From contig CAVDLI010000023.1 in assembly GCA_963609725.1 (NCBI GenBank), positions 1 to 21,290 on the forward strand: a stretch of DNA of 21,290 nt. Direction: 5' to 3'. Origin of the DNA: UBA9732 sp963609725 (GTDB lineage Bacteria; Spirochaetota; Spirochaetia; Sphaerochaetales; Sphaerochaetaceae). Under the pieces are notes generated by a model. The model ran no database searches. It had not been told where the DNA came from and saw nothing but the letters and a program-made list of their open reading frames with translations. The translations under genes were made by a program, and so were the position numbers. Numbering within the stretch: position 1 is the stretch's first letter; each line of letters begins with the position of its first letter. This document shows, piece by piece, positions 14,344-21,290 of the stretch.

Positions 14344-16416
14344 GTGTTTGTAGAGCTTCTTACACAAAGTGTTGGAGAACTTGTTGGCGTTGGGAAAAAA
14401 ACTCTTTCTGATTATTCCAATCTTGGAATATCAACTTTCTGCGACCTAATAGAAAATGTTCCAAAAGCATATGAGGACCGCAGCCAAAGAGTTTGTATTG
14501 GAAAAAGTTCAGAAAGCACTTGGGTAAATACAATTATAAGAGTTGAAAACATAAGCACATTTGGAAGAGCAAGAAAAGATGTCAAAATAATTGTAAGAGA
14601 CCAATTTAGCGGGCATAAAGCATTTCTTATGGGTTTTAACCGTCCATTTTTGCTTAAATCCATCTTTGTTGGCTCTTTTTATCATCTTTATGCTTGTATA
14701 GGAAAATATGGAACGTCATTACAAGCAGCACAATTTGAATTATCTTATGTCCCAGAATCTCAAGTGCTAGATGATACTGCGATTTCTTTAGTTCTAAATG
14801 GAGGGATACTTCCTGTTTACAGTCTTTCCGGCTCTCTTACTCAAAAAGCAATTAGACGAGATGTAAAAACTGTACTTGCAAAATATTCAAGTAAAATAGA
14901 TGAAGAACTTCCTCCGTATTTGATTGATAAATATCATTTAATGCCACTAGGAAAAGCCTTTGAAGAAATTCATTTCCCGTCAAATGAAATATCTTTAAGA
15001 GAAGCTAGAAACACTTTAGCTTTTAGAGAAGTTTTTTATCTTCAACTTAATACAAAAAGAAAAATTTACAAAACCCAAAATGAAAGACTCCCAATTCCAA
15101 AACAAACCTCTTTATTTGAATCTAATTTTATAAAAGCTTTGCCTTTTTCTTTAACAAGTGATCAAATAAAAGTTTTAGATGAAATTCGTACAGACATGGC
15201 AAGCGAATACAGTATGAATAGACTACTTCAAGGAGATGTAGGCTCTGGAAAAACGCTTGTTGCGTGGATAAGTGCCTTGCATGCTATATCTCAAGGATAT
15301 CAGGTTGCATTCATGGCTCCAACAGAGCTTCTAGCAAGACAACATGCACAGGTTGCAGATTCATTGTACAAGAACCTTGGTATAAGAAGTGCATACTTAG
15401 ACGGTGAAGTTCACGGACGCCCCAGAGAGGCACTCTTGAAAGAACTTTCTTTGGGCAATATTGACCTTCTTATTGGCACGCACGCTCTTTTTTCAAAAAA
15501 TGTTGTCTACAAAAATTTGCGTTATGTAATAATTGATGAGCAACACAGGTTTGGAGTTGAACAAAGACAGACGCTTCTTGCAAAAGGAGTAGACCCTGAT
15601 GTTCTTCTTATGACAGCAACACCAATTCCTCGCACATTAGCGCTCACAGTATTTGGAAATCTTAATGTCTCTACAATCAAAACTATGCCAAAAGGACGTC
15701 TTCCAATTGTCACTTATTTAGTAGATGAAGATAGACGCAATAATATGTACAACGCTGTGGGTGTTGAGATGAAAAGACACCATCAGGCTTATTTTGTGTA
15801 TCCGCGTATTGATGACAATGGCAATTCTGACCTTAGAGACGTAACAACAATGTTCGATTTTCTTTCTCATGTTAAATATCCCTCTTTCAAAGGAGCTCTT
15901 ATACATAGTCGCTTATCTGATGACGAGAAAATCAATATTTTGGACCGTTTTGCACGTGGAGAATTGGATTTTCTTGTATCTACTTCTGTTGTAGAAGTTG
16001 GAATAGACGTTCCCAACGCTACCTGCATGGTCGTTGAACATTCTGAACTGTTTGGTCTGTCTGCTTTACACCAGCTCAGAGGTCGTGTTGGGCGTAGCAA
16101 TTTGCAAAGTTGGTGTTTTCTTGTTTACGAAAAAACAATCTCTGAAGACGGCAAAAAAAGACTTTCAGTCCTCAAAAGAACAAATGACGGGTTTGAAATT
16201 GCAGAAGAGGACCTTAAAATTAGAGGGCCTGGAGAAATCTCCGGTTTGCGACAAAGTGGCTTCTTCCACCTTAAATATGCAAATTTAGAGACTAATATCT
16301 CTATGATGGCAACTTGTCGTGACGAAGTTGAAACTCTATTACAAAAAGACCCCGGACTTTTAGAACTTGACAATTCTGTCATAAGAAAAGTTCTTGCTTT
16401 GAGCTGTTGCCATTGA
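14344..16416 (+). CDS. recG: ATP-dependent DNA helicase RecG
   Basis: 690 aa, essentially the length of E. coli RecG (693). It remodels stalled replication forks and branch-migrates Holliday junctions. The N-terminal wedge domain begins VGELVGVGKKTLSDYSNLGI and includes the family's VPKAYEDR segment. The helicase core has Walker A GDVGSGKT (about 297-304), DEQH box (398-401) in IDEQHRFGVEQRQ, MTATPIPRTLALT, and motifs V-VI (VGIDVPNATCMVVEHSELFGLSALHQLRGRVGRS). The C-terminal part has GFEIAEEDLKIRGPGEISGLRQSG, typical of RecG. It starts at GTG with AGGA 7 nt upstream; the overlapping ATG at 14342 is stopped at once. No defects seen. Confidence 0.97.
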   Translation: MFVELLTQSVGELVGVGKKTLSDYSNLGISTFCDLIENVPKAYEDRSQRVCIGKSSESTWVNTIIRVENISTFGRARKDVKIIVRDQFSGHKAFLMGFNRPFLLKSIFVGSFYHLYACIGKYGTSLQAAQFELSYVPESQVLDDTAISLVLNGGILPVYSLSGSLTQKAIRRDVKTVLAKYSSKIDEELPPYLIDKYHLMPLGKAFEEIHFPSNEISLREARNTLAFREVFYLQLNTKRKIYKTQNERLPIPKQTSLFESNFIKALPFSLTSDQIKVLDEIRTDMASEYSMNRLLQGDVGSGKTLVAWISALHAISQGYQVAFMAPTELLARQHAQVADSLYKNLGIRSAYLDGEVHGRPREALLKELSLGNIDLLIGTHALFSKNVVYKNLRYVIIDEQHRFGVEQRQTLLAKGVDPDVLLMTATPIPRTLALTVFGNLNVSTIKTMPKGRLPIVTYLVDEDRRNNMYNAVGVEMKRHHQAYFVYPRIDDNGNSDLRDVTTMFDFLSHVKYPSFKGALIHSRLSDDEKINILDRFARGELDFLVSTSVVEVGIDVPNATCMVVEHSELFGLSALHQLRGRVGRSNLQSWCFLVYEKTISEDGKKRLSVLKRTNDGFEIAEEDLKIRGPGEISGLRQSGFFHLKYANLETNISMMATCRDEVETLLQKDPGLLELDNSVIRKVLALSCCH

Positions 16417-16483
16417 ATTTTCATTGAACTTATGTAACTATTTTCTTGGGTAAAGATTTGTTGAGTGATGCAGGAGAACTGCA

Positions 16484-16708
16484 ATGTCTATGTCTTATGA
16501 AAACGGTCTACAAATGTACTTTGTCCAAATTGGTTTGGACGAAGGCATACGTAGAGGAGAAGCCCAAACTCTTGCAAAAATTGTAAAAAGGATGAAAACT
16601 CTTGGAATTTCTATTCATGCAATTGCAACGTGCCTTAATTTAGAAGAACGCCAGGTACTGTCATTTTTGCACAAAGAAGATGATTTTCTAGAGGTTCTTG
16701 CAAATTAG
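16484..16708 (+). CDS. Small protein resembling the C-terminal tail of Rpn-type nucleases
   Basis: A 74-aa protein with AGGAG 7 nt before the ATG, so it is probably expressed. The sequence (GLDEGIRRGEAQTLAKIVKRMKTLGISIHAIATCLNLEERQVLSFLH) looks like the end of Rpn/YhgA-like PD-(D/E)XK proteins: an Ala/Gly/Glu/Arg-rich helix followed by an I-x-x-I-A-x-x-x-x-L-x-x-x-x-V helix-turn-helix-like motif. The nuclease domain is absent and no remnant is seen in the 67 bp upstream. It may be a stand-alone regulator, an alternative-start fragment that became fixed, or unrelated. It sits between recG and the dehydrogenase operon. Confidence 0.6.
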   Translation: MSMSYENGLQMYFVQIGLDEGIRRGEAQTLAKIVKRMKTLGISIHAIATCLNLEERQVLSFLHKEDDFLEVLAN

Positions 16709-16743
16709 TTCACAAAAGACTTTTCAGGTGTTATTCTTTAGCC

Positions 16744-19020
16744 ATGCCCGAACAGAGCGAATTATTTACAGTAAATAAAAAACACCTAATAGGTAGACTC
16801 CTTACATCAACGGTTCCAAGAGCCAAGATAGAAAGTATTGAGCTCCCAGAAGATTTTTCTGACATCGTTGTTCTTCGTGCTTCTGATTTTGGAGAGCATA
16901 ACGAAATAGATATTATGGGAGAGAAAATCCCCATTTTTGCAAAAGAAGAAGTTTCATATGAAGGAGAACCCATTCTTGCTGTCTTTGGAGAAGAACTTGA
17001 AGATGTACTCCTTTTTTGTGATGCAGTAAAAATAACTTACAACATAAGCACTTACGAGGAGAACACTTCTGAAGTTGTGGGAGAGCCTTTTAATTGGTCT
17101 TACGGAAATACTGACGACTATTTTGTGCAAGGTTCAAAAACTCTCAAAACAAAATTTAGTGTAAAAAGACACCCATGCAGTTCTTTAGGAGAACAAAAAG
17201 TCTTTGCAGTCATGGACAATGGAGTCATGAAAATTCAACTTGAATCTCAATGGCCTGTTCATGTAAGAAAAACGGTTGCAAATGTTTTAGATTTGCCTTT
17301 TGAGAAAATTCATCTAAATCTCAGCCCTTTTTATGCTCCTTTTGACCAGTTAATAATGACACCTTCACTTCTTTCTTGCATAGCAGCAAAAGCAGCACAG
17401 AAAACAGGAGAACTTGTAAGACTTTATGCTCCTTTTATTTCTTGGCAACCAAAGATGGATTTTGAGTTCAAATCAGTAGTTCTTCCAGATGGAACCTGCC
17501 CTGCAGGAAGATACAAATGTACAATTGACTTGGGAGCTTTTCCAATATTTTCAAAAGAAGTCTGCTATAACATTCTTTCAGGCATAGTCCCAGTGTACCC
17601 ATTAAAGGCTTTGGATGTATCTATTACAGTAGTAAAGAGCGCAACACCTCCAGCCAATTTCTTTGGCGATTTAGGTTATGCAATGGCCCTCTCTGCAATA
17701 GAAAATCACTTTACACAAGTATCTATAGCACTTGGAGAACATCCGGGAACTTGGAAACTTGCACAGCTTAAAGAATGTGGCAAAGAAGGCTCTCCAATAA
17801 GTGAAAGCGTAAGAGTATCTTCTAATTTTGAAAACCTTTCCACAACATTTGAAGACGTTTTGAAATCTTCTTGGTACTCTAGAAAATACGCTGCAAATGC
17901 TCAAAAATCTCTTTACGTTGAAAGGATGACACCGTTTCTTAATTACAGTAGAGGAATAGGCATTGCAACAGGTGAAGGCATAATGGGATTTTCTCAACAA
18001 TATAATGCACTAGCCAAATATTCTCTTGAAATGACACTTGATGAAGATAACAAAGTAATAGTCAATAGTGGTATCCAAACAGGAAAAAACATGGAACGAG
18101 TCTGGAAACAGGCCATTAAACAGCAATTAGATGTTGATGAAGATGATATCCTTTTCAAGGATATAAACGACCCTGATATAATAGATTTGGGGCCTAATTC
18201 TCTTTCTAGACGCATAGGAATTGTTACAAAATTACTTATGATAGCGTGTTCTAAACTTGCAAAGAAAAAAACATTTTCTAGACTTCCAATTACAGTAAAA
18301 GCATCTTCAGAAGCAAGTTTTGAAGACCCTTGTTATTTCAGTTCTTGTTTTGGAACTGTTGCTGTAGAGCTTCATATAGACACAGTTTCTCTTTCTCCTG
18401 TTATAGATAATATTTGGGCTCGTTTTCATGTAAATCGTGTATTTAACATGCAAAGTCTTATAAACAAAGCTAGAATTGCAATCTTTTCTGTAATAGAAGA
18501 AGTTCTTCCAAACTGGTCAGGCAACTTGAATATAGATTTGGAAGTCTCTCAAGATTCTAACGACACTCCGTCATCTGTTACTGCTGCTGTAAGGGGTCTT
18601 ACAATAGCAGCTCTTGTAAACGCTGTCTCTCAAGCAATTGGACGTTACGTTAATGCAATTCCTTTAACAGAGACCGATATCCTTGCACTTGTAAAAGGTC
18701 AGGCAAAACAAAGCCAAGGCTCTGCAAAAGATCCTAGCAAAGCTGAGAACTCAGAAGAAGTTGTAGAAGAAATTATTGAAACAACCCCTCAAGGCGAACA
18801 AGGCGCACAAAATACACAAGAGCCTCAAAACAGTAAAGAAAGTAAAGAAGCTGACGGCAATAAAGATGATACAAATACAGACCAAGAGCTTGTTTCTGAG
18901 AAAAGTGAACAGCCTGAGAAAAGTGAAGAAGAAATAAAAACAGAAAACAAGGAAGAAAACATAACTGTAAAAGATTTTATAGAAGACAAAAAGGATACAG
19001 AGGATAAAAATGAAACTTAA
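16744..19020 (+). CDS. Xanthine-dehydrogenase-like large (molybdopterin-type) subunit, divergent
   Basis: 758 aa. Residues about 15-100 are the aldehyde-oxidase a/b hammerhead (GRLLTSTVPRAKI, ASDFGEHNEI, IFAKEEVSYEGEPILAVFGEE). The molybdopterin-binding halves follow (SQWPVHVRKTVANVLDLPFEKIHL; NYSRGIGIATGEG; GIQTGKNMERVWKQAIKQQLDVDEDDI; LSRRIGIVTKLLMIACSKL; ALVNAVSQAIGRYVNAIPLTETDIL). The usual GGxFGGK loop is replaced by SPFYAPFD, and the catalytic-Glu GxGE segment near the end by TPSSVTAA, so ordinary molybdenum hydroxylase chemistry is doubtful. The last ~105 residues are a repetitive Glu/Lys/Asn/Gln-rich acidic tail not usual for the family. Only a distant AGG precedes the ATG. It overlaps the iron-sulfur subunit gene by 11 nt. 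Confidence 0.75.
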   Translation: MPEQSELFTVNKKHLIGRLLTSTVPRAKIESIELPEDFSDIVVLRASDFGEHNEIDIMGEKIPIFAKEEVSYEGEPILAVFGEELEDVLLFCDAVKITYNISTYEENTSEVVGEPFNWSYGNTDDYFVQGSKTLKTKFSVKRHPCSSLGEQKVFAVMDNGVMKIQLESQWPVHVRKTVANVLDLPFEKIHLNLSPFYAPFDQLIMTPSLLSCIAAKAAQKTGELVRLYAPFISWQPKMDFEFKSVVLPDGTCPAGRYKCTIDLGAFPIFSKEVCYNILSGIVPVYPLKALDVSITVVKSATPPANFFGDLGYAMALSAIENHFTQVSIALGEHPGTWKLAQLKECGKEGSPISESVRVSSNFENLSTTFEDVLKSSWYSRKYAANAQKSLYVERMTPFLNYSRGIGIATGEGIMGFSQQYNALAKYSLEMTLDEDNKVIVNSGIQTGKNMERVWKQAIKQQLDVDEDDILFKDINDPDIIDLGPNSLSRRIGIVTKLLMIACSKLAKKKTFSRLPITVKASSEASFEDPCYFSSCFGTVAVELHIDTVSLSPVIDNIWARFHVNRVFNMQSLINKARIAIFSVIEEVLPNWSGNLNIDLEVSQDSNDTPSSVTAAVRGLTIAALVNAVSQAIGRYVNAIPLTETDILALVKGQAKQSQGSAKDPSKAENSEEVVEEIIETTPQGEQGAQNTQEPQNSKESKEADGNKDDTNTDQELVSEKSEQPEKSEEEIKTENKEENITVKDFIEDKKDTEDKNET

Positions 19021-19618
19021 CTGTACTGTAAATGGAAACCAATTATCCATTGTCGTGAATTCTGACAAGCCTTTGAGTCAAATATTACGAGATACCGTGG
19101 ATTCTTTTCCTAATAATAGCCAATGTTTTGGCGGTTATTGTGGAAATTGCGTCGTCATGGTAAATGGAAATGCAACTTTAAGTTGCCTTGTCCCCGCTTT
19201 TAGCCTTAATGGTGCAAGTATTCTTACTTTTGAGGGTTATAAGAAGACTCGTTTTTATAAGGATATTGAAAGAGCATACAACGATATTGGAAATCAACCT
19301 TGCACTCAATGTTATGCTTCTAAAACAATGTTAATAGAATCAATACTTATAAAAATGGACAAAGAAAACCAAAACAGAAAAGATATTGTAAATCTTAACA
19401 AAAGCAGAAGTTTTTCTGCATTGCAAAATCAAATAGCAGGTCATTCTTCTAGTGATATTGATATGAAAAATGCACTAGAAGGAACTTTAGTAGACCCTAC
19501 CTTTTTAGCGCAAGAACTTTCAATATCAAAATGTCAATGTATAGAAATATCTCAACTTGAGAAGATAGTTAACTTGGCTTACAAATATAGGAGTAGACGC
19601 CGTGCAAGAAGGACTTAG
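19010..19618 (+). CDS. [2Fe-2S] subunit of the xanthine-dehydrogenase-like complex
   Basis: A 202-aa protein of the CoxS/XdhC-type small subunit. The plant-ferredoxin-like cluster is complete: Cys39, Cys44 and Cys47 in CFGGYCGNC, with Cys59 in LSCL. The second, helical cluster also keeps its ligands, Cys98 and Cys101 in PCTQC and Cys175 and Cys177 in CQC, though the usual GYCTPG and CRCTGY surroundings are lost and about 40 extra residues separate the pairs. It should pass electrons between the large subunit and the FAD subunit. The C-terminus is Arg-rich (RSRRRARR). GAGG precedes the ATG; it overlaps both neighbours, so the three are co-translated. Confidence 0.8.
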   Translation: MKLNCTVNGNQLSIVVNSDKPLSQILRDTVDSFPNNSQCFGGYCGNCVVMVNGNATLSCLVPAFSLNGASILTFEGYKKTRFYKDIERAYNDIGNQPCTQCYASKTMLIESILIKMDKENQNRKDIVNLNKSRSFSALQNQIAGHSSSDIDMKNALEGTLVDPTFLAQELSISKCQCIEISQLEKIVNLAYKYRSRRRARRT

Positions 19619-20483
19619 ATCTCCAACAGTTTTTAACCCCAAAACAGTTGCTGAGGCCATAGCTAACAAGCTCAAAAATGAGAATGCTCAATTTTGGGCC
19701 GGTGGTACATTTTTAATGAGCCGCAAGGGTTTTTATCCAAACTCTGCACAACAGGACATTATTTCTCTTAAATCAATTCCAGATCTCACAAGAATCTACC
19801 ATTCAGATAGGTTCATAGAAGTTGGTTCTATGGTAACAGTTCAGCACCTTATAAACATGTGCGGGTATTTATTTTCAAAAGAAATTAATACAGCTCTGTT
19901 ATCCATTGGAACTTCTGTTGTGCGCAGTCAAGCTACAGTTGGAGGCTCTTTGTGTACAAAAGATATGAGGTTTTCTCTTTGCTGTATACTTGCAACTCTT
20001 AATGCACAAGCTGAATTATGTATGGTTTCTAAGTCTGCATATTCTCGTTGGTTTCCAATTGAAAGACTTTATGATAGAAAAGGCTCATTCCTCTACGAAG
20101 GGGAAGCCCTTATTACAAAGATTAGAATTCCTACAGATGTAAAACAGTTTCAGGTTTTTCGCGTTTTAGGCTCGCCAATGCAAAAACCAAATGAAGCTGT
20201 TATTTTTGGCTTGCAGTATTCAATAAATCAAGCAAATATTATGCAACCTAATATGTGTTTGATTTTTCCTTCTTCTTGTTTCTATATGTCTCAAGATTTT
20301 GACAATCTTTTAGCTACTGTAAATCTTCCTTTGACTCATGACGGAATGATAAAAATATCAAAACGCCTTGTATCTGAACTCAAAGCTTCTTCTTTGGATA
20401 TTACATCTTTGCAAAGAGAAAGAGCCAAAAGACTTACAGAATCTGTTCTTAACGACATGAATACTATGTTCCTTGCAGGTTAG
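19602..20483 (+). CDS. FAD-binding subunit of the xanthine-dehydrogenase-like complex
   Basis: A 293-aa member of the CoxM/XdhB family (FAD_binding_5 fold). The first FAD loop is AGGTFLMSR (about 33-41) and the second RSQATVGGSLCTKDM (about 107-121), where typical members have RN-x-AT-x-GGN; the Asn positions are changed. It then keeps the LYEGEALITKIRIP element and a C-terminal CO-dehydrogenase-flavoprotein-like part. It starts at GTG, 8 nt after GGAG, and overlaps the iron-sulfur gene by 17 nt. Gene order is large-small-medium. The physiological electron donor or acceptor is unknown. Confidence 0.8.
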   Translation: MQEGLRSPTVFNPKTVAEAIANKLKNENAQFWAGGTFLMSRKGFYPNSAQQDIISLKSIPDLTRIYHSDRFIEVGSMVTVQHLINMCGYLFSKEINTALLSIGTSVVRSQATVGGSLCTKDMRFSLCCILATLNAQAELCMVSKSAYSRWFPIERLYDRKGSFLYEGEALITKIRIPTDVKQFQVFRVLGSPMQKPNEAVIFGLQYSINQANIMQPNMCLIFPSSCFYMSQDFDNLLATVNLPLTHDGMIKISKRLVSELKASSLDITSLQRERAKRLTESVLNDMNTMFLAG

Positions 20484-20490
20484 GTGTAAC

Positions 20491-21060
20491 GTGAGAATAA
20501 CTGGCGGAAAATATTGTGGAAGAAAAGTTCAAGTCCCAACTGGAGAAATGGAAATTAGACCTGCTATGGACAGAATGCGGGAATCTCTTTTTGCTATTCT
20601 TGGACCTTTAGACGGAGCCTCGTTTTGCGACCTTTTTTCTGGCAGCGGATGCCTTGGCCTTGAAGCGGCCTCTAGAGGAGCAACTCTTGTTCATCTTGTT
20701 GAAATGGATAGAGCTAAAAAGCCGATTATGGAGAAAAATATTTCTTGGGCGCTTGGCTCTTGCAATATAAAGATTTTCATTTCCAATGTCCTGAAATTCA
20801 TTCCTACTTCAAAAATTTCTTATGATATCGTGTATGCAGACCCTCCTTTCCCAATGTCTAATAAAACTCAACTTGCGTCTCTTGTTGAAAGAAGTTCTAT
20901 GGTAAAACCTGGAGGACTTTTTATTATTCACTTTCCTACAGTTGAGCAAGAACAGTGGGCAGAATTTTATGGAAATCTTAAGCTTATAGATACACGCAAA
21001 TATGGTCGCAATATGCTTAAATTTTACAAAGACATGAGAGAAGAAAACACGGAGGAATAA
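20491..21060 (+). CDS. rsmD: 16S rRNA (guanine966-N2)-methyltransferase
   Basis: A 189-aa Rossmann-fold methyltransferase that modifies G966 of 16S rRNA using SAM. The N-terminus MRITGGKYCGRKV and IRPAMDRMRESLF are typical RsmD. SAM motif I is DLFSGSGCLGLEAASRGA (D47-G53) and the catalytic motif is DPPF (117-120) in YDIVYADPPF. The GTG at 20491 is chosen because it gives the family start and has AGG about 9 nt upstream; a TTG at 20473 would add six residues and overlap the previous gene. It begins 7 nt after the FAD subunit stop and ends 2 nt before ligA, a compact operon. Confidence 0.93.
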   Translation: MRITGGKYCGRKVQVPTGEMEIRPAMDRMRESLFAILGPLDGASFCDLFSGSGCLGLEAASRGATLVHLVEMDRAKKPIMEKNISWALGSCNIKIFISNVLKFIPTSKISYDIVYADPPFPMSNKTQLASLVERSSMVKPGGLFIIHFPTVEQEQWAEFYGNLKLIDTRKYGRNMLKFYKDMREENTEE

Positions 21061-21062
21061 CG

Positions 21063-21290
21063 ATGGCAACTGATGTTTCGCAACGCGCTCAAGAGCTACG
21101 CGATTTACTTCTAGAATATCAAAAAGCATATTATGTTGATGGACGACCTTTGGTATCGGACTTAGAATATGACAGGTTGTTTGAAAAATTGGTCAATCTG
21201 GAAAAAGAATATCCCTCCCTCAAGACACCTGATTCGCCAACCCAAAGAGTTGGAAGTGATTTAACGGCAGAGTTTCCTGAAGTAGCACAT
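21063..21290 (+). CDS. ligA: NAD-dependent DNA ligase, N-terminal part (cut by window end)
   Basis: 76 codons are present and open at the window edge. The adenylation-domain Ia region is clear: LRDLLLEYQKAYYVDGRPLV, then SDLEYDRLFEKLVNLEKEYP and DSPTQRVGSD, which form the NMN/NAD-binding subdomain of LigA. The active-site KxDG lysine would lie further downstream, outside the window. GGAGGAATAACG precedes the ATG. It is translated in tandem with rsmD. Confidence 0.93.
   Translation, partial: MATDVSQRAQELRDLLLEYQKAYYVDGRPLVSDLEYDRLFEKLVNLEKEYPSLKTPDSPTQRVGSDLTAEFPEVAH

Overview
The window reads as chromosomal DNA from an AT-rich spirochaete, most likely a Treponema. The clues are two lipoproteins with the loose spirochaetal lipobox, nine-G tracts in the promoter regions of both lipoprotein genes (a known Treponema phase-variation device), and a gene set (htpG, slyX, dnaE, yggT, recG, rsmD, ligA) of ordinary bacterial type. 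The genus is an inference from these features; no rRNA gene is present to prove it.

Layout. 1-1010: short palindromic repeats, a promoter with G9 in its spacer, a leader hairpin that can cover the ribosome binding site, and lipoprotein gene 1. 1034-1082: a bidirectional terminator shared with the converging htpG (1163-3019, minus). 3020-3274: a control region with a 26-bp tandem repeat, an inverted repeat and a second G9 tract, ahead of lipoprotein gene 2 (3275-3967). 4073-5446: a WYL-type HTH regulator (minus) divergent from slyX, whose promoter sits so close to its ATG that the mRNA should be leaderless. 5456-6859: a MATE transporter (minus).

6881-10028 is the accessory part. A 22-bp perfect direct repeat brackets about 3.1 kb that lies between the MATE gene and dnaE. 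Inside are two gene groups, all on the plus strand. The first is a candidate HigB-like toxin gene overlapping a HigA/ImmA-IrrE (M78 protease) gene. The second is a three-gene operon joined by 4-nt ATGA overlaps: a DUF4417 protein, a free-standing 107-aa protein that looks like a polymorphic-toxin nuclease domain, and a CPCC zinc-ribbon protein. No integrase is present. This islet is the best candidate for an undescribed conflict or addiction system.

10125-21290 returns to core genes on the plus strand: dnaE, a YggT-family membrane protein, recG and a 74-aa protein resembling the tail of Rpn-type nucleases. Then comes a three-subunit xanthine-dehydrogenase-like operon (molybdenum-type large subunit, [2Fe-2S] subunit, FAD subunit), overlapping or nearly touching rsmD and ligA; ligA is cut by the window end. 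In the large subunit I cannot find the usual molybdenum-site motifs, and it carries a long acidic tail, while the iron-sulfur ligands of its partner are all kept.
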